From an uncultured Pseudorhodoferax sp. (GTDB taxonomy: Bacteria; Pseudomonadota; Gammaproteobacteria; Burkholderiales; Burkholderiaceae), in the NCBI GenBank assembly GCA_913776795.1, contig CAJYRH010000496.1, positions 1 to 5,479 of the forward strand: DNA of 5,479 nt, read 5' to 3'. A program made the position numbers and the translations under genes. Position 1 is the stretch's first letter. Each line of letters begins with the position of its first letter. Positions 1-5,479 of this stretch are shown here, in pieces. The notes below the pieces were generated by a model. It had not been told where the DNA came from and searched no databases. It was given only the letters and a program-made list of their open reading frames with translations.

Positions 1-1023
1 CTGCAGGCCGAAGTCCTGGAACTCAAGGCACCGGTGGAAGCTGCCGCCAAGGGGCTGGTCATCGAAGCCCAGCTCGACAAGGGCCGCGGCCCGGTCGCGA
101 CGGTGCTGGTGCAGTCCGGCACGCTCAAGATCGGCGACGTGGTGCTGGCCGGCTCGACCTCGGGCCGCGTGCGCGCCATGCTCGACGAGGATGGCCGTCC
201 GTCCAAGGAAGCCGGACCGTCGATTCCGGTCGAGATCCAGGGTCTCACGGAAGTGCCGCAGGCCGGCGACGAGTTCATGGTCATGGCCGACGAGCGCCGT
301 GCCCGCGAGATCGCCACCTACCGCGCCGGCAAGTTCCGCAACACCAAGCTGGCCAAGCAGCAGGCCGCCAAGCTGGAGAACATGTTCTCCGACATGACGG
401 CGGGCGAGGTCAAGACGCTGCCCATCATCCTCAAGGCCGATGTGCAGGGTTCGCAGGAAGCGCTGTCGCAGTCGCTGCTCAAGCTCTCGACCGACGAGGT
501 CAAGGTGCAGCTGGTCTACAGCGGCGTGGGCGGCATCAGCGAGTCCGACATCAACCTGGCGATCGCCTCCAAGGCGGTGGTCATCGGCTTCAACGTGCGT
601 GCCGACGTCGGCGCGCGCAAGCTGGCCGAAGGCAACGGTGTGGACCTCAAGTACTACAGCATCATCTACGACGCCGTGGACGAGCTGAAGACCGCCATGG
701 CCGGCATGCTGGCGCCCGAGAAGCGCGAAGAGATCATCGGCCATGCCGAGATCCGCACGGTGTTCGTGGCCTCCAAGATCGGTACGGTCGCCGGTTCCTA
801 CGTGCTCGACGGCGTGGTGCAGCGCAATGCCCACTTCCGCCTGCTGCGCGATAACGTGGTCATCTACACGGGCGAGGTCGAGTCGGTCCGCCGCATGAAG
901 GACGATGTCAAGGAAGTGCGCGAAGGCTTCGAGTGCGGTATCAAGCTGCGCAACTACAACGACATCCGCGAAGGCGACCAGCTCGAGATCTTCGAGATCA
1001 AGGAGATCGCGCGGACGCTGTGA
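1..1023 (+). CDS. infB: Translation initiation factor IF-2, C-terminal part (5' end outside window)
   Basis: IF2 is the cytoplasmic GTPase that brings fMet-tRNA to the 30S subunit and promotes subunit joining. The frame is open from base 1 and ends at TGA 1021-1023, giving 340 residues. Roughly the C-terminal third of the protein is present, and the GTP-binding G domain lies upstream of the window. Visible in order are the EF-Tu-like beta-barrel domain II ([20 protein letters not shown], about residues 27-46 of the fragment), the linker and domain III ([13 protein letters not shown] through [10 protein letters not shown], about 143-184), and the fMet-tRNA-binding C2 domain (from about [19 protein letters not shown] to the end). 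The hallmark [18 protein letters not shown] lies near the C-terminus. No truncation or frameshift is visible apart from the window edge. The ATG/GTG codons inside the fragment (for example GTG at 34) are internal and are not starts. infB followed by rbfA and truB is the conserved nusA-operon order. Confidence 0.98.
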   Translation: MQAEVLELKAPVEAAAKGLVIEAQLDKGRGPVATVLVQSGTLKIGDVVLAGSTSGRVRAMLDEDGRPSKEAGPSIPVEIQGLTEVPQAGDEFMVMADERRAREIATYRAGKFRNTKLAKQQAAKLENMFSDMTAGEVKTLPIILKADVQGSQEALSQSLLKLSTDEVKVQLVYSGVGGISESDINLAIASKAVVIGFNVRADVGARKLAEGNGVDLKYYSIIYDAVDELKTAMAGMLAPEKREEIIGHAEIRTVFVASKIGTVAGSYVLDGVVQRNAHFRLLRDNVVIYTGEVESVRRMKDDVKEVREGFECGIKLRNYNDIREGDQLEIFEIKEIARTL

Positions 1024-1167
1024 CCACCCCCGTCTGCGCGCTGCGCGCTCCGCCAAGCCCTCGAGGGGCGTCGTCTGCGGCCTGGCAAAGCCAGTTCCGC
1101 GACGGCTGCTGGCACCGGGAGCGCCATGCAAGCACCAGGGTGTCCGTCAAGCCGCCGAAACACTGAC
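1024..1167. other. Structured GC-rich spacer between infB and rbfA (possible dispersed intergenic repeat)
   Basis: These 144 bases hold no convincing gene, and the gap is long for a cluster whose other junctions are 3 bases or an overlap. The spacer is rich in short symmetries. GCGCGC-T-GCGCGC lies at 1036-1048. A perfect 10-base palindrome CCCTCGAGGG lies at 1058-1067. A hairpin CTGGC-AAA-GCCAG lies at 1082-1094, and its right arm GCCAG (1090-1094) could pair instead with CTGGC at 1109-1113. CGTCTGCG occurs twice, at 1031-1038 and 1072-1079. None of the hairpins is followed by a T-run, so it is not a standard intrinsic terminator. From memory, similar GC-rich palindromic strings recur between genes in Comamonadaceae genomes, so this may be one copy of such a family. 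That is inference, and only a genome-wide search would settle it. Confidence 0.45.
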
Positions 1168-1539
1168 ATGCCAGCCAAGAAGTCCGCCGCACCGAACCGC
1201 AGCCTGAAGGTGGCCGACCAGATCCAGCGCGATCTGACGGAGATCATCGCGCGCGAGTTGAAGGACCCGCGCGTGGGCATGGTCACCGTGCAGGCCGTCG
1301 AGGTCACGCCGGACTACGCCCATGCCAAGGTGTTCTTCACCGTGCTGGTGGGCGATCCGGGCGAGACGCAGGACGCACTGAACCAGGCCGCGGGTTTCCT
1401 GCGCAACCATCTGTTCAAGCGCCTGCACATCCACACCGTGCCGACGCTGCACTTCCATTTCGACCGCACCACCGAGCGTGCCGCCGACATGAACGCGCTG
1501 ATTGCGCGCGCCGTCGCCTCGCGTTCCAAAGACGACTGA
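1168..1539 (+). CDS. rbfA: 30S ribosome-binding factor RbfA
   Basis: RbfA is a small KH-fold protein that binds the immature 30S subunit near the 16S rRNA 5' helix and helps late maturation and cold adaptation. The product is 123 residues, close to the usual 115-135. Family features are the N-terminal helix ([22 protein letters not shown]), the conserved [26 protein letters not shown] core strands (about residues 35-60), and the C-terminal [15 protein letters not shown] segment (about 90-104). I chose ATG 1168 because [12 protein letters not shown] looks like the family N-terminus. An in-frame ATG at 1126 would add 14 residues ([14 protein letters not shown]) that do not look like RbfA. That upstream ATG does have a GGGAG four bases before it, whereas 1168 has no clear Shine-Dalgarno, so the start is not fully certain. 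The stop is 3 bases before truB, indicating one transcript. Confidence 0.95.
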   Translation: MPAKKSAAPNRSLKVADQIQRDLTEIIARELKDPRVGMVTVQAVEVTPDYAHAKVFFTVLVGDPGETQDALNQAAGFLRNHLFKRLHIHTVPTLHFHFDRTTERAADMNALIARAVASRSKDD

Positions 1540-1542
1540 CCC

Positions 1543-2493
1543 ATGCAAGCGCCACGCACCAGGGTGCAGCGGCGCCCTGTGCATGGGGTGTTGCTGCTCG
1601 ACAAGCCGCTGGGGTTCTCCAGCAACGACGCCTTGCAGAAGGCGAAGTGGCTGCTGCGCGCCGAAAAGGCCGGGCACACCGGCACGCTGGACCCGCTGGC
1701 CACCGGCGTGCTGCCGCTGTGCTTCGGCGCGGCGACCAAGTTCAGCCAGCTGCACCTGGACGCCGACAAGACCTACGAGACCACGGTGCGCCTGGGTGTC
1801 ACGACGACCACGGCCGATGCCGAAGGCGACATCGTGCTGCAGCGGCCCGTGGCCTGCAGCGTGGGCCAGGTGGTCGAGGTGCTGGACCGCTTCATGGGCC
1901 CCATCGCCCAGCTGCCGCCCATGCACAGCGCGCTCAAGAAGGACGGCCGCGCGCTGTACGAGTATGCGCGGGCCGGCCAGACGGTCGAGCGCCAGCCGCG
2001 CAACGTTGTCATCCATGAACTCGAACTGCTCGACATGCAGCTCGATGGCGATGCACCTTTCCTGCGCCTGCGCGTGCAGTGCTCCAAGGGCACCTACATC
2101 CGCACGCTGGGCGAGGACATCGGTGAAGCGCTGGGCTGCGGAGGCCACCTGGTGGCGCTGCGCCGCGTAGCCACCGGTCCGTTCGAAGCCGCGCAGTGCA
2201 TCTCTCTGCAGGACCTCGAAGCCCTGCCCGAACAGCAGCGCCTGGCACGGCTGCTGCTTTGCGAAGCCCTGCTGCCCGAACACACGCGCGTCACGCTGTC
2301 CGGGCAGGATGCAGGCCGTTTTTTGTCGGGCATGCGCAGGCGTGGTGCCTGGCCCGACGCCGATGCCGCCGCGGTGTTCGGCGACCAACCGCATGCCCTC
2401 CTGGGCACCGCCCACGTCAAGGCCGGGGAGCTGATCCCGTCCCGGCTGCTGAGCCCGACCGAAATCCAACAGATCCTGGAAACCCAAGCATGA
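1543..2493 (+). CDS. truB: tRNA pseudouridine(55) synthase TruB
   Basis: TruB isomerises uridine 55 in the T-arm of elongator tRNAs to pseudouridine and also acts as a tRNA folding chaperone. The product is 316 residues, similar to E. coli TruB (314). Visible motifs are [19 protein letters not shown] (residues 15-33), the catalytic block [12 protein letters not shown] with nucleophile Asp50 (equivalent to E. coli Asp48), Tyr78 in [10 protein letters not shown] (equivalent to the base-stacking Tyr76), the [14 protein letters not shown] loop, and [15 protein letters not shown] (about 180-194) with Arg187 at the active site. The C-terminal 60 or so residues ([15 protein letters not shown] through SRLLSPTE) fit the PUA-like RNA-binding tail. 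Residue 36 is Trp where I expect Arg/Lys ([12 protein letters not shown]). The ATG lies 3 bases after the rbfA stop and has only a weak ribosome-binding site, consistent with translational coupling. Confidence 0.97.
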   Translation: MQAPRTRVQRRPVHGVLLLDKPLGFSSNDALQKAKWLLRAEKAGHTGTLDPLATGVLPLCFGAATKFSQLHLDADKTYETTVRLGVTTTTADAEGDIVLQRPVACSVGQVVEVLDRFMGPIAQLPPMHSALKKDGRALYEYARAGQTVERQPRNVVIHELELLDMQLDGDAPFLRLRVQCSKGTYIRTLGEDIGEALGCGGHLVALRRVATGPFEAAQCISLQDLEALPEQQRLARLLLCEALLPEHTRVTLSGQDAGRFLSGMRRRGAWPDADAAAVFGDQPHALLGTAHVKAGELIPSRLLSPTEIQQILETQA

Positions 2494-4316
2494 GCAAACA
2501 GATCCGCAACATCGCCATCATCGCCCACGTCGACCATGGCAAGACCACCATGGTCGACCAGCTGCTGCGCCAGAGCGGCACCTTCGCCGAGCACGAGAAG
2601 GTCGTCGACACCGTGATGGACAACAACGCCATCGAAAAGGAGCGCGGCATCACCATCCTGGCGAAGAACTGCGCCGTGACCTGGAAGGGCACGCACATCA
2701 ACATCGTCGACACCCCGGGCCACGCGGACTTCGGTGGCGAGGTGGAGCGCGCGCTGTCCATGGTCGACGGCGTGGTGCTGCTGATCGATGCGCAGGAAGG
2801 CCCGATGCCGCAGACGCGCTTCGTGACCAAGAAGGCGCTGGCGCTGGGCCTGAAGCCCATCCTGGTCGTCAACAAGGTCGACAAGCCGGGCGCGCGCCCG
2901 CAGCACGTGGTCAACGCCGCGTTCGACCTGTTCGACAAGCTCGGTGCCACCGACGAGCAGCTGGACTTCCCCGTGGTCTATGCCTCGGGCATCAACGGCT
3001 GGTCCTCGCTGGAAGAGGGTGCACCGGGCGAGCAGTGGGGCTCCGACATGTCGGCCCTGTTCGACACCGTGCTCCAGCACGTGCCCTCGCAGAACGGCGA
3101 TCCGGCCGCGCCGTTGCAGCTGCAGATCTCGGCGCTCGACTTCTCCACCTTCGTCGGCCGCATTGGCGTGGGCCGCATCAGCCAGGGCACGATCAAGCCC
3201 ATGATGGATGTGGTCGTCATGGAAGGCCCGGACGGCAAGTCCTACAAGGGTCGCGTGAACCAGGTATTGACCTTCCAGGGCCTGGACCGGGTGCAGGCCA
3301 CCGAGGCCGGTCCCGGCGAGATCGTGCTGATCAACGGCCTGGGCGACATCGGCATCGGCGTGACCATCACCGATCCGGCCAGCCCCATGCCCCTGCCCAT
3401 GCTCAAGGTGGACGAGCCCACGCTGACCATGAACTTCTGCGTGAACACCAGCCCGCTGGCCGGCCGCGAAGGCAAGTACGTGACCAGCCGCCAGATCTGG
3501 GACCGCCTGCAGAAGGAACTGCAGCACAACGTGGCTCTGCGTGTGAACGAGACCGACGAGGAAGGCGTGTTCGAGGTCATGGGCCGCGGCGAACTGCACC
3601 TGACCATCCTGTTGGAAAACATGCGTCGCGAAGGCTACGAGATGGCCGTGTCCAAGCCGCGCGTGGTGTTTCGCACCATCGATGGCGAGAAGCACGAGCC
3701 CATCGAACTCGTGACGGCCGACATCGAGGACGCCCACCAGGGCGGCGTGATGCAGGCGCTCGGCGAACGCAAGGGCGAACTCGTGAACATGGAGCCGGAC
3801 GGCCGTGGCCGCGTGCGCCTGGAGTACCGCATCCCGGCGCGGGGCCTGATCGGCTTCACCAACGAGTTCCTGAATCTCACGCGCGGATCGGGCCTCATCA
3901 GCAACATCTTCGACAGCTACGAGCCGCACAAGGGCGAGATCGGCGGCCGCAAGAACGGCGTGCTGATCTCCATGGACGACGGTGAGATCTTCACCTACGC
4001 GCTGGGCAAGCTGGACGACCGTGGCCGCATGTTCGTGCGCGCCAACGACCCGGTGTACGAAGGCATGATTGTCGGCATCCACAGCCGCGACAACGACCTC
4101 GTGGTCAACGCCACGCGCACCAAGCAGCTGACCAACTTCCGCGTGTCCGGCAAGGAAGACGCGATCAAGATCACGCCGCCGATCGACCTCACGCTGGAGT
4201 ACGGCGTCGAGTTCATCGAGGACGACGAGCTGGTCGAGATCACGCCCAAGAGCGTGCGCCTGCGCAAGCGCTACCTCAAGGAACACGAGCGCAAGCGCGC
4301 CAGCCGCGAAGCCTGA
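2490..4316 (+). CDS. typA: Ribosome-associated translational GTPase TypA/BipA
   Basis: TypA (BipA) is an EF-G/LepA-like GTPase that binds the 70S ribosome and supports 50S assembly, growth in the cold and stress responses. The product is 608 residues (E. coli 607). The G domain is complete: G1 AHVDHGKT (12-19), G2 region ERGITI (51-56), G3 [11 protein letters not shown] (74-84), G4 NKVD (128-131) and G5-like YASG (164-167). It is followed by an EF-Tu-like barrel ([21 protein letters not shown]), the TypA signature [22 protein letters not shown] domain III- and V-like segments ([51 protein letters not shown]), and the TypA-specific C-terminal domain ending [24 protein letters not shown]. The start is fixed by [17 protein letters not shown]. 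Its ATG overlaps the truB TGA in ATGA, implying translational coupling. Upstream in-frame extension into truB is shadow sequence. An intrinsic terminator follows the stop by 33 bases. Confidence 0.98.
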   Translation: MSKQIRNIAIIAHVDHGKTTMVDQLLRQSGTFAEHEKVVDTVMDNNAIEKERGITILAKNCAVTWKGTHINIVDTPGHADFGGEVERALSMVDGVVLLIDAQEGPMPQTRFVTKKALALGLKPILVVNKVDKPGARPQHVVNAAFDLFDKLGATDEQLDFPVVYASGINGWSSLEEGAPGEQWGSDMSALFDTVLQHVPSQNGDPAAPLQLQISALDFSTFVGRIGVGRISQGTIKPMMDVVVMEGPDGKSYKGRVNQVLTFQGLDRVQATEAGPGEIVLINGLGDIGIGVTITDPASPMPLPMLKVDEPTLTMNFCVNTSPLAGREGKYVTSRQIWDRLQKELQHNVALRVNETDEEGVFEVMGRGELHLTILLENMRREGYEMAVSKPRVVFRTIDGEKHEPIELVTADIEDAHQGGVMQALGERKGELVNMEPDGRGRVRLEYRIPARGLIGFTNEFLNLTRGSGLISNIFDSYEPHKGEIGGRKNGVLISMDDGEIFTYALGKLDDRGRMFVRANDPVYEGMIVGIHSRDNDLVVNATRTKQLTNFRVSGKEDAIKITPPIDLTLEYGVEFIEDDELVEITPKSVRLRKRYLKEHERKRASREA

Positions 4317-4333
4317 TCGCGGCTTCTACGTAC

Positions 4334-4345
4334 AGGGTTAACCCT
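4334..4345. repeat. Perfect 12-base palindrome downstream of typA
   Basis: AGGGTTAACCCT is a perfect self-complementary 12-mer lying 18 bases after the typA stop and just before the terminator stem. It has no loop, so as RNA it would make a poor hairpin. As DNA it could be a protein-binding half-site pair, for instance for a regulator of the downstream gene at about -150 from its predicted transcription start. No function can be assigned from sequence alone. Confidence 0.4.
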
Positions 4346-4349
4346 TGAG

Positions 4350-4378
4350 ACGGCCTCTGGATCTCCAGAGGCCGTTTT
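4350..4378 (+). terminator. Rho-independent terminator of the typA transcript
   Basis: A perfect 11-bp stem is formed by ACGGCCTCTGG (4350-4360) and CCAGAGGCCGT (4365-4375), closed by a four-base ATCT loop. It is followed by a TTTT run (4375-4378, with its first T in the stem). The high GC content and terminal U-tract are typical of intrinsic termination. On the opposite strand no matching T-run is present, so it acts in the + direction. It separates the infB-rbfA-truB-typA unit from dctA, which therefore needs its own promoter. Confidence 0.93.
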
Positions 4379-4384
4379 GCTTGC

Positions 4385-4416
4385 GCATCTGGAAGCCCGG
4401 AAGGGTGGGCCGATGC
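4385..4416. promoter_or_regulatory. Imperfect inverted repeat, candidate enhancer (activator) site for dctA
   Basis: A 32-base element is centred at about 4400.5. Its outer arms GCATC (4385-4389) and GATGC (4412-4416) pair perfectly. Positions 4391/4410 and 4396-4398/4403-4405 are also symmetric, so 9 of 16 position pairs match. It sits about 90 bases upstream of the predicted sigma-54 transcription start, on the far side of the IHF-like site. That is where an NtrC-family activator such as DctD would bind. The symmetry is modest and the assignment rests mainly on position. Confidence 0.25.
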
Positions 4417-4436
4417 CGGACTGGAATTTCTTTTTG

Positions 4437-4449
4437 AATCAACGGCTTG
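4437..4449 (+). promoter_or_regulatory. Putative IHF binding site upstream of dctA
   Basis: AATCAACGGCTTG matches the IHF consensus WATCAANNNNTTR at every defined position. It is preceded by an A/T-rich stretch (4424-4435, AATTTCTTTTT), as is common at strong IHF sites. It is centred about 48 bases upstream of the predicted sigma-54 start, between that promoter and sequence where an activator enhancer would lie. IHF bending at such a position typically helps an upstream-bound activator contact the sigma-54 polymerase. The consensus match is seen directly. Binding is inferred. Confidence 0.6.
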
Positions 4450-4464
4450 CTGCACTCTGCAGGG

Positions 4465-4480
4465 TGGCACATGCATTGCA
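4465..4480 (+). promoter_or_regulatory. Sigma-54 (RpoN) -24/-12 promoter of dctA
   Basis: TGGCAC-ATGCA-TTGCA matches the core sigma-54 consensus TGGCAC-N5-TTGCW, with the invariant GG (4466-4467) and GC (4478-4479) separated by exactly 10 bases. Taking C4479 as -12 puts transcription start near 4491, leaving a leader of about 24 bases before the dctA ATG. Sigma-54 promoters require an ATP-using enhancer-binding activator. For dctA genes in rhizobia and pseudomonads this is DctD, responding to the sensor kinase DctB. Neither regulator gene is in this window. Confidence 0.88.
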
Positions 4481-4514
4481 AAGTGGTTTCTTTCTCCACC
4501 CAAAGAGACAAGCC

Positions 4515-5479
4515 ATGGATCCTGTCGCCAAGCCCCGTCCGTTCTACCGCTCCCTGTACTTCCAGGTCATCACCGCCATCGTGATCGGCGTGCTGCTCGG
4601 GCACTTCTATCCCGACACCGGCGCCGCGATGAAGCCGCTGGGCGACGGCTTCATCAAGCTGATCAAGATGATCATCGCGCCCATCATCTTCTGCACGGTG
4701 GTGGTCGGCATCGCCGGCATGGAGGACATGAAGCGCGTCGGCAAGACCGGCGGCTATGCGCTGCTGTATTTTGAGATCGTCAGCTCGATCGCGCTCGTGG
4801 TCGGCCTGGTCATCATCAACATCGTCAAGCCCGGTGCGGGCATGAACGTGGACGTGAGCCAGCTCGACACCAAGGGCATCGCGGCCTACACCAAGCCCGG
4901 CCAGATGCAGGGCACGGTGGACTTCCTGCTGCAGGTGATCCCGAGCACCGTGGTCGATGCCTTCGCCAAGGGCGAGATCCTGCAGGTGCTGCTGTTCTCC
5001 GTCATGTTCGGCTTCGCGCTGCACCGCTTCGGCGGCCGCGGCACGCTGGTGTTCGACTTCATCGAGAAGTTCTCGCACGTGCTGTTCGTGATCGTCGGCT
5101 ACATCATGAAGGTCGCGCCCATCGGCGCCTTCGGTGCCATGGCCTTCACGATCGGCAAGTACGGCGTGGGCTCGCTGGTGCAGCTGGGCCAGCTCATGGC
5201 CACTTTCTACGCCACCTGCCTGCTGTTCATCTTCGGCATCCTCGGGGCGATCGCCAAGGCGCACGGCTTCTCGGTCTGGAAGTTCATCAAGTACATCAAG
5301 GAAGAACTGCTGATCGTTCTGGGCACCTCGTCCAGCGAGTCGGTGCTGCCGCGCATCATGGCCAAGCTGGAGAACCTGGGCGTGCGCAAGTCCACGGTCG
5401 GCCTGGTCGTGCCCACGGGCTACTCGTTCAACCTGGACGGCACCTCGATCTACCTGACCATGGCCGCGGTGTTCATCGC
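4515..5479 (+). CDS. dctA: C4-dicarboxylate transporter DctA (3' end outside window)
   Basis: DctA is an inner-membrane cation symporter (DAACS/glutamate transporter fold) that imports succinate, fumarate and malate. The frame from ATG 4515 is open to the window edge, giving 321 full codons of an expected 430 or so. The match to E. coli DctA is close throughout: [21 protein letters not shown] (first membrane helix, from residue 13), [60 protein letters not shown], the serine-rich hairpin [11 protein letters not shown] (Ser272-274), and the substrate/cation motif [20 protein letters not shown] (Asn306-Thr310). The second re-entrant hairpin and last helix fall beyond the edge. The start is supported by the family N-terminus and an AAAGAGA purine run 6-13 bases upstream. 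The gene lies behind a terminator and has its own sigma-54 promoter, so it is not part of the typA operon. Confidence 0.97.
   Translation, partial: MDPVAKPRPFYRSLYFQVITAIVIGVLLGHFYPDTGAAMKPLGDGFIKLIKMIIAPIIFCTVVVGIAGMEDMKRVGKTGGYALLYFEIVSSIALVVGLVIINIVKPGAGMNVDVSQLDTKGIAAYTKPGQMQGTVDFLLQVIPSTVVDAFAKGEILQVLLFSVMFGFALHRFGGRGTLVFDFIEKFSHVLFVIVGYIMKVAPIGAFGAMAFTIGKYGVGSLVQLGQLMATFYATCLLFIFGILGAIAKAHGFSVWKFIKYIKEELLIVLGTSSSESVLPRIMAKLENLGVRKSTVGLVVPTGYSFNLDGTSIYLTMAAVFI

Noticed and set aside
34..1023. infB read as a complete 329-residue gene starting at GTG 34
   Set aside because: The frame is open from base 1 and the sequence is mid-protein IF2. The G domain is simply cut off by the window edge.
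1058..1094. Intrinsic terminator after infB
   Set aside because: Hairpins exist, but none is followed by a T-run, and operon continuity into rbfA is expected.
1147..2487. 446-codon minus-strand open frame opposite rbfA and truB
   Set aside because: It is a low-complexity Gln/Arg/Gly/Ala-rich shadow of rbfA and truB with no family resemblance.
2196..2489. N-terminal extension of TypA by 98 codons
   Set aside because: This stretch lies within truB in another frame. The TypA family N-terminus [17 protein letters not shown] starts at 2490.
2094..4286. 730-codon open frame on the minus strand opposite typA and truB
   Set aside because: It lies antisense to two unmistakable conserved genes. The His/Val/Asp/Ala-rich translation has no recognisable domain and reflects G/C bias at codon positions of the real genes.
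4338..5264. 308-codon minus-strand open frame opposite dctA
   Set aside because: It is an Asp/His/Glu-rich shadow of the DctA membrane-protein codons and would run across the terminator and the sigma-54 promoter.
1..5479. CRISPR array, tRNA or rRNA gene, insertion sequence, toxin-antitoxin or defence system
   Set aside because: No regularly spaced repeats, cloverleaf, transposase or accessory-gene signatures are visible. The window is almost fully occupied by core genes of uniform composition.

Overview
The window is GC-rich. It carries the 3' part of a translation and ribosome-assembly gene cluster, followed by the start of an independently controlled C4-dicarboxylate transporter gene. Gene content, protein sequences and codon use (strong G/C bias at third positions) point to a betaproteobacterium, most likely order Burkholderiales and plausibly family Comamonadaceae. 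That placement comes from recalled protein similarity, not from a search.

Layout, all on the + strand: infB (IF2, 5'-truncated by the window edge) ends at 1023. A 144-base non-coding, highly structured spacer follows. Then come rbfA (1168-1539), truB (1543-2493, 3 bases after rbfA) and typA/bipA (2490-4316, start codon overlapping the truB stop as ATGA). A strong intrinsic terminator (4350-4378) closes this unit. After a regulatory gap, dctA starts at 4515 and runs off the right edge.

The first four genes share a theme. IF2 places initiator tRNA on the ribosome, RbfA matures the 30S subunit, TruB makes pseudouridine 55 in tRNA, and TypA is a ribosome-associated GTPase tied to assembly and stress or cold growth. 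The nusA-infB-rbfA-truB order is the classic one. The tight rbfA-truB-typA spacing suggests that typA is co-transcribed and translationally coupled with truB.

The most informative non-coding part is the 198-base typA-dctA gap. It holds the terminator, a perfect match to the IHF consensus (4437-4449), and a textbook -24/-12 sigma-54 promoter (4465-4480) whose predicted start lies about 24 bases before the dctA ATG. This is the architecture expected for a DctB/DctD-type, RpoN-dependent dicarboxylate transporter gene. I see no mobile element, CRISPR array, tRNA or rRNA, and no evidence of a novel multi-gene system. The points worth a second look are the dctA control region, the structured infB-rbfA spacer with the associated rbfA start question, and an unusual Trp in TruB.
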